NCBI GenBank assembly: GCA_023227825.1 | Contig: JALOCJ010000012.1 | Location: forward strand, 1-55,307 | Source: Candidatus Cloacimonas sp. | GTDB taxonomy: Bacteria; Cloacimonadota; Cloacimonadia; Cloacimonadales; Cloacimonadaceae | DNA length: 55,307 nucleotides | Reading direction: 5' to 3' | Shown: positions 44,998 through 53,200 of the stretch, piece by piece | Position numbering within the stretch: position 1 is the stretch's first letter | Layout: every line of letters starts with the position of its first letter | Position numbers and translations under genes: made by a program | The notes under the pieces: model-generated | What the model was told of the DNA's origin: nothing | The model's input: the letters and a program-made list of their open reading frames with translations, nothing else | Database searches by the model: none

Positions 44998-46722
44998 ATG
45001 GATCAAAATTTAATAGATCAAATTCGTCGTGCAAACGACATTGTAGATGTTATTCAAGGTTACATACCCTTGAAAAGGGTGGGAAGTAACTATCGCGGTT
45101 TATGTCCTTTTCATAATGATTCGCGTCCTTCGCTATATGTAAGCCAGTCCAAACAAATATTCAAATGTTTTGCTTGTGGCAAAGCGGGTAATGTAATTGG
45201 TTTTGTAGCGGACTTTGAAAAGCTAACCTTTATTGAAGCGGTAAAAAAACTGGCTCTGCGTGCCGGTATAAAAGTTCCTGAATATGAAAAAACCAAGGTT
45301 GTAAACACCAAAAGGGAACAACTCTTAAGCGTGTATAAAAGTGCTGCTGAGTTTTTCACTTCCTCCCTTTTTGCGTTTGGCAAGGATGTTTTAGATTATT
45401 TAAAAAAGCGTTCTTTCTCTCCCGAGACAGCTAAAGAGCTTCAACTTGGCTATGCTTTAAATAGTGAAAAGGCACTTTTAAATCATCTCCTGAAAGAGGG
45501 TTATAGTGTTTCTCTACTAAAGGACTCCGGACTTTTTGGCAATTATTCCGGGGGTTTAACTGACCTCTTTAAAGACCGTCTGATGTTCCCGATTCATAAT
45601 AGTTTAGGCGAAGTTATAGCTTTTGGAGGACGCATCCTGGAACACAAAGAAGGTGTAGGAAAATATATAAATTCACCCGGGACAGAATTATACACCAAAG
45701 GCAAAGAACTTTACGGTTTATTTCAAACCAAATACAATATCAATAAAGCAGGAACAGCTATTGTTTGTGAGGGCTATTTTGATTTCCTGCGTCTTTATGA
45801 AAACGGATTTACAAATTCCGTTGCCAGCTTAGGAACTGCTTTAACCGAAGACCAAATTAGTTTGCTGGCTCGTTTTTGTAATCGGGTTATTATGTTATAC
45901 GATGGTGACAGCGCTGGAATTAAAGCGGCTGTTAGAGCCGGACTTTTATGTTTAAGCAGAGGAATGGAAGTTTTAATTGCCAATTTACCTGCAGAAGAAG
46001 ACCCCGATTCCCTTATCTTAAAACAGGGCAAAAAGGCAATGCAAGAAGTTGTAGATAAATCAATTCCACTAATCAGTTTTCTGGCAACCGATGCGCGCCC
46101 GGAACAACCAACCGCAGAAAGAATTGAACTGATTTTGGATGCTTTAAGAGTGTTAAAGGACAGAATTAAACAGGAATTGCTAATAAAAGATGTCTCAGAA
46201 GCATTTGGTATAAGCGAAGGAGCTTTGATGAATAAATTACATCGTAGCAGTTCTCTGGCTGTTCCTTCTCAATCAACAGAAAAAATTATACCTCAAAACG
46301 AAAGTTTTGAAGAGCGTAATATTCTTGTTTTAGCACTAAAAGATTATGAATCGTATAAATTACTTGCCAGTGAACTGGATTTGAGTTATTTTAATAATAA
46401 GCGCTACCGCCAGGTATATAATTTCCTGATAACTCAAAATCTGAAATCAGAACCCTGGGAACCGGCAGCACTGCTGGATAATATTGAAAATAATGAAATA
46501 AAGGAAGGCCTTGCTGAACTTCTCTTTGAGGATTTACAGCCAATGTGCTTTGAAGATTGCCTCACCGGCTTACGCATCCGTAAAGTCCAGAGGGACCTGG
46601 AAGAAATGGATCGCGCCATTAGCAAAGACCCTAAAAATCTGGAACTCCTCAAAGAGAAAGAAAAGCTGGCTATGAAGTATAGGCAAATGACCAGGAAGGT
46701 CGTAAACAAAGTCCTCTATTAG
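44998..46722 (+). CDS. dnaG: DNA primase DnaG
   Basis: A 574-aa replicative primase. The N-terminal zinc-binding domain has C36, H39, C57 and C60. The TOPRIM catalytic core shows CEGYFDFL and MLYDGDSAGIKA with the metal-binding Asp residues. A C-terminal helical region would contact the DnaB helicase. The start at MDQNLIDQ is chosen because family members begin there; an upstream in-frame ATG at 44890 would translate the repeat. The ribosome-binding site GGAAG lies in the tail of the repeat hairpin at 44965-44984. rpoD follows after 21 bp. Confidence 0.97.
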   Translation: MDQNLIDQIRRANDIVDVIQGYIPLKRVGSNYRGLCPFHNDSRPSLYVSQSKQIFKCFACGKAGNVIGFVADFEKLTFIEAVKKLALRAGIKVPEYEKTKVVNTKREQLLSVYKSAAEFFTSSLFAFGKDVLDYLKKRSFSPETAKELQLGYALNSEKALLNHLLKEGYSVSLLKDSGLFGNYSGGLTDLFKDRLMFPIHNSLGEVIAFGGRILEHKEGVGKYINSPGTELYTKGKELYGLFQTKYNINKAGTAIVCEGYFDFLRLYENGFTNSVASLGTALTEDQISLLARFCNRVIMLYDGDSAGIKAAVRAGLLCLSRGMEVLIANLPAEEDPDSLILKQGKKAMQEVVDKSIPLISFLATDARPEQPTAERIELILDALRVLKDRIKQELLIKDVSEAFGISEGALMNKLHRSSSLAVPSQSTEKIIPQNESFEERNILVLALKDYESYKLLASELDLSYFNNKRYRQVYNFLITQNLKSEPWEPAALLDNIENNEIKEGLAELLFEDLQPMCFEDCLTGLRIRKVQRDLEEMDRAISKDPKNLELLKEKEKLAMKYRQMTRKVVNKVLY

Positions 46723-46743
46723 AGGTTTCTGCAAGGAGCATTA

Positions 46744-48483
46744 ATGATTACTTACAATGAATGTTTAAAAAAACTGGTGGACTTGGGGAAAGAATCCGGG
46801 TACATAACTTTTAAGCAGATCAATGAAATTCTCCCCCCCAGTCCTTTCTTTCTGGATAAAGTGGATGATATTATCTTTGACTTATCCCAAGATGGAATTG
46901 AAATCATAGACGAAACCGAAAAACGCATCACTAAAAGCGGAGCCGCTATTCGGAAACCATCCACCGCTAAAAAATTTAAATCCAAACGCTATTACGATGA
47001 CCCCGTTAGAATGTATTTAAGAGAAATGGGACGGGTTCCACTCCTAGATAGAGAAGGCGAAGTGCGTGTTGCTAAAAAGATAGAGACCTATCAGAAAATG
47101 ATCAATCAAAATGTTTTCCAATGCGGAAGCACTTTACGGGAAATGTATAATTTCCTGCATCGCTATCGGGAACGCAGAGTCCGCTTAGACCAAATTTTCA
47201 AAGTGGATATCAGCACCTGGATAGATAAAAACCAGGATGCCAAAATCATTGATAAATTCAAAGAAATCCTCAAGGAAAACGAAGAGAAATTTGAAAAAGT
47301 AGGAATTATCCTGGATAACTGCGAATTTGACGATACCGGCACTTCCAGCAGACAAGAAGAAATTGATGATTTACGGGCTCAGATTGTGAACACTTTTATG
47401 CAGCTCTCCTATAACGATAAACTTATTAAACGAATGGTTTATCGCATTCGTTCGCTGGTTGAACGTATTGAAGAAAGTTATGATAGCATCAATAACTTAA
47501 CCCGCATCAAACGCTATACCATTGATGAAATTTGTATGTATGGACGCCGTGCCAAAAAAAGCGATGAGGACTTTCAGGAAGTTCTGGACGAAACAGGAAT
47601 AGACCCTAATGTTTTTGTAGAGACCTTGCGCAAAATTAAAAATGCCCGCAGGAAAATCCGCCGCGTAGAACTGGAAACCAAAATGACAGGCAATGAATTA
47701 ATCTTCCTGCTGCGGGAAATTGACCGTGCCGAACGCAATAAAGAAAGAGCTCAAAATGAAATGATTGAAGCAAATGTCCGCCTCGTAATTAGTATCGCCA
47801 AACACTATAATAACCGGGGTCTGGAATTTTTAGACCTCATTCAGGAAGGAAATACAGGTCTGATGAGAGCTGTAGAAAAATATGATTACCGCAAGGGCTA
47901 TAAATTCAGCACTTATGCAACCTGGTGGATTCGCCAGGCAATTACCAGAGCTATTGCAGACCAGGCAAGAACTATCCGTATTCCTGTGCATATGATTGAA
48001 TCCATCAATAAAATTAACAGAACCAGCAGACGCCTGATGCAAAAACTGGGGCGTGAACCCTATCCCGAAGAAATTTCCGAGGTTTTGGATATCCCTGTAG
48101 AAAAAATCAAAAACATTATGTCTATCAGCAAAGAACCTGTCTCTTTGGATAAGCCCATTGGACACGATAGCGAAGATAGTATTTTAGGAGATTTTATTGA
48201 GGATAGAACAATTATTTCTCCGGAACGCATGGCAGAACGTTCTTTGCTGAAAAAACAGGTAGATGAAGTGTTGAAAACCTTAACCCCACGCGAGGAAAGA
48301 GTTATTCGCCTGCGTTTTGGTATTGATGATGGCTATCACAGAACACTGGAAGAAGTAGGCAATATTTTTCAGGTTACCCGTGAACGCATTCGTCAAATTG
48401 AAGATAAGGCACTAAAAAAACTTCGCCATCCTTCCCGGGCTGCAATTTTACAGCAGTTTCTGGATAACTTTCATATAAAATAG
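46744..48483 (+). CDS. rpoD: RNA polymerase primary sigma factor RpoD
   Basis: A 579-aa sigma-70 housekeeping factor. Region 1.1 is near the start, 1.2 at DDPVRMYLREMG, 2.1-2.4 around NVRLVISIAKHY to ATWWIRQAITRAIADQ, 3 after HMIESINK, and 4.2 with the helix-turn-helix at TLEEVGNIFQVTRERIRQIE. A spacer of about 170 residues lies between 1.2 and 2. AAGGAG precedes the ATG. It ends the rpsU-cvpA-mutS2-dnaG-rpoD cluster. Confidence 0.97.
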   Translation: MITYNECLKKLVDLGKESGYITFKQINEILPPSPFFLDKVDDIIFDLSQDGIEIIDETEKRITKSGAAIRKPSTAKKFKSKRYYDDPVRMYLREMGRVPLLDREGEVRVAKKIETYQKMINQNVFQCGSTLREMYNFLHRYRERRVRLDQIFKVDISTWIDKNQDAKIIDKFKEILKENEEKFEKVGIILDNCEFDDTGTSSRQEEIDDLRAQIVNTFMQLSYNDKLIKRMVYRIRSLVERIEESYDSINNLTRIKRYTIDEICMYGRRAKKSDEDFQEVLDETGIDPNVFVETLRKIKNARRKIRRVELETKMTGNELIFLLREIDRAERNKERAQNEMIEANVRLVISIAKHYNNRGLEFLDLIQEGNTGLMRAVEKYDYRKGYKFSTYATWWIRQAITRAIADQARTIRIPVHMIESINKINRTSRRLMQKLGREPYPEEISEVLDIPVEKIKNIMSISKEPVSLDKPIGHDSEDSILGDFIEDRTIISPERMAERSLLKKQVDEVLKTLTPREERVIRLRFGIDDGYHRTLEEVGNIFQVTRERIRQIEDKALKKLRHPSRAAILQQFLDNFHIK

Positions 48484-48489
48484 TGTAGA

Positions 48490-48517
48490 CGGAGGAAGCC
48501 GTTCCTCTGCTTTTTTT
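48490..48517 (+). terminator. Rho-independent terminator after rpoD
   Basis: An 8-bp stem pairs CGGAGGAA (48490-48497) with TTCCTCTG (48502-48509), one G-T pair, around a GCCG tetraloop, then C and seven T. It begins 6 bp after the rpoD stop. A closely similar hairpin sits at about 673-699, so the terminator may itself come from a repeat family. Confidence 0.8.
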
Positions 48518-48523
48518 CCGGAA

Positions 48524-48634
48524 AAACGACGTCCCCGTCGTTTATTTTTACCGGAAAAACGACGTCCCCGTCGTTTATTTTTACCGGAAAAACGAAGTCC
48601 CCGTCGTTTATTTTGGTTGACGGGGACGTCAACC
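48524..48634 (-). repeat. 33-bp-period hairpin array, second copy
   Basis: Three hairpins at 48524-48543, 48557-48576 and 48590-48609, exactly 33 bp apart, are followed at 48615-48634 by GGTTGACG-GGGA-CGTCAACC with a full 8-bp stem. The arrangement matches 40654-40794, with one fewer unit. Confidence 0.85.
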
Positions 48635-48642
48635 ATCCGGAA

Positions 48643-48900
48643 AAGTCAGGAGTCGTCACTGCCGAAATAACTTTTACACTATTTACAAATTTGTTTGGCA
48701 GTGAGGACTCATGACGACTATCTCTCACTGACGACTATCTCTCACAGATTACACAGATTACACAGATTTGATTTTTTTAATTACCAGTACATTTTTTTCA
48801 CACAGATTACACAGATTTGATTTTTGATTGGTCTACAGTGCCGTTATGAGTCATATGCCCCCAAAAGTTATTTCCCAGGTGAAAGTTATCAATGCGCAAA
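48643..48900 (+). repeat. Composite repeat island, second copy
   Basis: The GTCAGGAGTCGTCACTGCC inverted repeat, CACAGATTACACAGATT runs, the GTCTACAGTGCCG segment and a GCGCAAAT end occur in the same order as at 40804-41040. The homology runs into the end of the M14 lipoprotein gene at 48901, whose last few codons may have been derived from the repeat. Confidence 0.8.
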
Positions 48901-49929
48901 TTACTTCTTACTTGCCTTATTCATTTCCTCAAACACTTTCAGCAGTGCTTTCACATTTTTATTTACAATCTTTTCCAGCATAGCATTAGAGGGATGGATA
49001 ACACTTTGTCCGCGTTTATTGTTGCCTCCAATTTCTACTAAAAAAGCCGGGGTTCTCATCCGGTAAAAGAAAAAATTACGCGCATTACCAACTTCGGAAG
49101 TAGGACCTTCATAGACCTCGTAAGTTCCTTTCAGATAGTCCTTTTTTACTTCCTTAGCGTAAATAGTGGCTAAAATATATGTATTTTGAAAAAGTTCGGA
49201 ACCATTACCCCGAGCCGGTAGATATATTTTTTCACTATAAACACCGGAAATGGAACTGTGCAGAAAAATTGCCAAAGCAAAATTATGCTGCTGAGCCAAA
49301 GCGATTATTGCCTTTATTTCACTTTCAGAAGCAGGCTCAGAACCCTTATAATAAGGACTGTTAATTTCAGTTTCCGGGTCCATATCCCAAAACATAGGAT
49401 AATTACGATTCAAATCAACTCCATCTGTGCGTAAATCAAGTTTATGATTATTATTCGTATCACGGTTATTTTTGCGTTTAGTTCTAAGCATTCCGGAACT
49501 TACGATCCGAAAACCTTCTGGATTCAAAGTGGGAATAATCCATACCTGATAATTCTCTAAAAGATAAGATTGATTTTCCTCTTTGGGATTATTTTTTAAT
49601 AACTTCTCCGCTAAAGCAAGAGAAACATTTACGCCTATAACTTCTTCACCATGATGCTGACCGATAACCAAAATTGCTGCAGACGCATTTTTATTCCCTA
49701 TTTGCAAAGCATAAATAGGTAAATTTTCTGCACTACTGAAACCAATAATCCTTTTTTCAGCAAGTTCCGGATTTAGTTGCGTAATTTTGTCCAGTTCAGC
49801 ATTCAGTTCTTCTGCTTTAACATATTTGGAATCAAGAGGATATACATTTCCTTTTGCCTGCACACAGGATACCAGACAGGGCAAAACCATCACCAGAAAC
49901 ATTATTTGTAAAGCATCTATTGTTTGCAT
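48901..49929 (-). CDS. M14 family zinc peptidase, predicted lipoprotein
   Basis: A 342-aa zinc metallocarboxypeptidase-like protein. The first 22 residues form a lipoprotein signal with lipobox LVSC (Cys22). Zinc ligands lie in HGEE (His93, Glu96) and the later FLHSS; the catalytic Glu is in LVEIGG. NPEGF and LNRNYP fit substrate binding. Some members trim murein peptides, which would suit the envelope context, but that is inference. The start is the ATG at 49929, with AAAGG upstream, not an earlier in-frame position that would place the signal peptide internally. Confidence 0.9.
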   Translation of the reverse strand: MQTIDALQIMFLVMVLPCLVSCVQAKGNVYPLDSKYVKAEELNAELDKITQLNPELAEKRIIGFSSAENLPIYALQIGNKNASAAILVIGQHHGEEVIGVNVSLALAEKLLKNNPKEENQSYLLENYQVWIIPTLNPEGFRIVSSGMLRTKRKNNRDTNNNHKLDLRTDGVDLNRNYPMFWDMDPETEINSPYYKGSEPASESEIKAIIALAQQHNFALAIFLHSSISGVYSEKIYLPARGNGSELFQNTYILATIYAKEVKKDYLKGTYEVYEGPTSEVGNARNFFFYRMRTPAFLVEIGGNNKRGQSVIHPSNAMLEKIVNKNVKALLKVFEEMNKASKK

Positions 49930-50024
49930 AAATACCTTTTTACCAGGGATGGACTTATCGTCAAGTAGAAATGAAGAATGAAGAAAGTTCCGGAGGAACG
50001 ACAAATACTAATTGCTGGTTTTGA

Positions 50025-50140
50025 CTTGTGTTTTAACGCCCAATTTTGAAGTAGGGAAACAAGTTGTAGCACGGTTACCAATGAAAATATTCGGGGGTTG
50101 TAGTTACATTTGGATGGCGGCAAAATTGGGAGTCAAAAAC
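50025..50140 (+). repeat. Diverged copy of the 118-bp inverted-repeat element
   Basis: Starts GTGTTTTAACGCCCAATTTT and ends CAAAATTGGGAGTCAAAAAC, with an interior resembling 17079-17196 (GGTTACCAATG, GGGGGTTGTAG). The ends have changed in both arms (CGCCC/GGG in place of CTCAC/GTAAG), so the pairing is partly kept. A GTTCCGGAGGAAC hairpin lies at about 49988. Confidence 0.7.
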
Positions 50141-50196
50141 CTCGTTCTCGCAAAATTGTATGTTCAAGATGCAGAAAAAATGATGCAAAAAAAAGC

Positions 50197-50226
50197 TTGA
50201 CAGGAATTAGGTAGTTATTTTATGAG
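50197..50226 (+). promoter_or_regulatory. Predicted sigma-70 promoter for the 1426-aa protein gene
   Basis: TTGACA (50197-50202), within GCTTGACAG, and TATGAG (50221-50226) are separated by 18 bp. The start codon at 50272 is 45 bp further on, preceded by AAGGAG. Confidence 0.5.
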
Positions 50227-50271
50227 TAATTCAGAGTTAAAAAATACTTTTTTCTACATAAAGGAGAAATA

Positions 50272-53200
50272 ATGAAAAAGCTACTTTTCGTATTTACACT
50301 AACCATACTGACCATCGGTATGGCATGGGCACAAACTGCATTTTCTGCTACTTATACCTTTGGTACGAATGGTAATGTACAAAGTTTTGCTTACAATGGA
50401 ACTACATACGCTGGGATTACTATGGGAAGTATTAATAAAGAAGGTGTTAGTACTTCTCAAAGCAATAATAACTTTAGAGCTACTGGCTGGCCTACTGGAG
50501 CGTCATTAGATACTGGTAAGTATATTGGTTTCACTATTTCTGCTGTATCTGGATATAAATTTACTGTTTCAACGATTACATTTGGAATTGGTAGAAGTGC
50601 AACAGGAACTAGAAAAAGCCAGTGGAGAGGTAGTTATGATAGTTATAGTTCCATATTAAATAATTATACTTCTTGGCATGAAAGTTTATCTAATGATTCA
50701 GGTGTATTAACAAATCCAGATGCTAACTCTTCTTGGTCAGGGAATGTTTTGACACTTGGTTCTGATTATGCAAATATTACAACTAATTGCGGTTTCAGGT
50801 TATATATGTATAATGCTGAAGCTGATGGTGGCACAGCTGGTTTGCAAGGTCCAATTACTATTACTGGGACTTTTGAATTATCAGGTGGTACTCCAACAAT
50901 CACAGTAAATCCTGCAACGCTTACCGGTTTTGGTTATGTTGAAAGTAGCGGACCTTCTTCCGAGAAGACCTTTACGGTTCAAGGTTCTAATTTAACAGCT
51001 AATATCAGTATTGATGCCCCCACGGATTATGAAATATCCAAGAACAGTGGTGTTTCATTTAGTGCACAAGACCCATTGGAGTTAGAGCAAAGTGGAGGCA
51101 GTGTAGGTGTGACCACAATTTATGTGCGGCTAAAAGCCGGGTTAAGTGCAGGTGACTATAATAATGAGACAATTACAGCAAGTTCTTCCGGAGCAACTTC
51201 TAAAACCGTTACTTGTAGCGGAACCGTTTCTGCACCTGTACCTAATGCACCAACTGCAACTGCTGCAACAAGTGTATCTTATAATAAATTCACAGCTAAC
51301 TGGAATTCTGTATCCGGAGCAACAAAGTATTATCTGGATGTATATACGAAAGGTGCTAATGCAACTGATTTAATCATCTCTGAATATGTAGAAGGAAGTA
51401 GTAACAATAAATATTTAGAAATTTACAACGGGACAAATAATTCCATAGATCTTAGTGGTTATAAATTACAACTTTATACTAATGGAAGTTCAACTGCAAG
51501 TACAGATAATCAACTTTCAGGAACACTTAATTCAGGTCAATGTATAGTTTACAAAAATTCAAGTGCTGTTTTAACTTTACCTGATGGCGTAACAGCAACG
51601 ACTAACTCTGCAGTTAACTTCAATGGAGATGACGCTGTTGCGATTTATAAAACTTCCACTAAATCTTATGTGGATATATTTGGTAGAATTGGTGAAGATC
51701 CTGGGACTGCCTGGACAGTAGGTGGAAATACAACTGTAGATAAGACCCTTGTGCGCAAGGCATCTGTTACCAGTGGGATAACTACAAATCCAAGTTCAGG
51801 TTTTCCTACACTGGGTACAGAATGGACTATGCATGATATAGATACTGCATTATATCTTGGTTCCCATACGATGGATAGTGGCAATTCTTATGTTTCTGGC
51901 TATCAAGATAAGGATGTAGGCAATGTAACATCTTATGAAGTGAGCGGGCTGGAAGGCGACAAGACATATTATTATGTTGTTCGGGCTTATAATGAATATG
52001 GCTCCAGTGCTAATTCCAATGAAATAAGTGTAACAACAACATCAGCTCCACCACCTCCTACAATAACGGTTAGCACAACAGAACTTACCGGTTTTGGTTA
52101 TGTTGAAAGTAGCGGACCTTCTTCGGAAAAGACCTTTACGATAAGTGGTTCTAATTTAACAGCTAATATCAGTATTGATGCCCCTACGAATTATGAAATA
52201 TCCGAGGATAGCGGTGGTTCATTTAGTGCAGAAGACCCATTAGTGTTAACGCCAAGTGTAGGTAGTGTAAGTGAGACAACAATTTATGTGCGTTTGAAAG
52301 CTGGTTTAAGTGCAGGTAACTATAATAATGAAAACATAACAGCAAGTTCTACAGGAGCAACTTCTAAAACCGTTACTTGTAGCGGAACCATTACTCCACC
52401 TCCTACAATAACGGTTAGCACAACAGAACTTACCGGTTTTAGTTATGTTGAAAGTAGCGGACCTTCTTCCGAAAAGACATTTACGATAAGTGGCTCTAAT
52501 TTAACGGAAAACATCAGTATTGATGCCCCCACGGATTATGAAATTTCCAAGAACAGCGGTGATTTATTTAGTGCAGAAGACCCATTAGTGTTAACGCCAA
52601 TTGAAGGCAGTGTAAGTGTAACCACAATTTATGTGCGTTTGAAAGCTGGTTTAAGTGCAGGCAACTATAATAATGAAAACATAACAGCAAGTTCTACAGG
52701 GGCTACTGATAAAACCGTTACTTGTAGCGGAACTGTCTATAAACCAGAACCGAGTAACCATTGTTCTAATTTTGCTGCAGATAATGGAACTGACCCTAAA
52801 TCTCAAATTTCCCTAAGCTGGACTGATGCAACAGGGAGTGTTATACCAGATGGTTATTTGATTAAAGCGGCTACTAATAGTTATGACAATATAACTAGTC
52901 CAGTAGATGGAACATCAGAAACTGATGGAACTTATGTAAAAAATGTTACTGCAGGTGTGCAAGCAGCTACTTTTTCTAATTTGAATAGCAACACAACCTA
53001 CTATTTCAAAATATTCTCATATACCAATAGCGGAACTAATATTAATTACAAAACAGATGGGATTATTCCTCAAGTAAGTTGGACAACAGCAAAAGATCCT
53101 GCAATAGTAGAAATAATATTACCTCAATATATACAAGGACTTAATGGAACAAACAATCAAAGCTTACCTTGGGCTTGCAGATTAAAATTAGAAAATCTGA

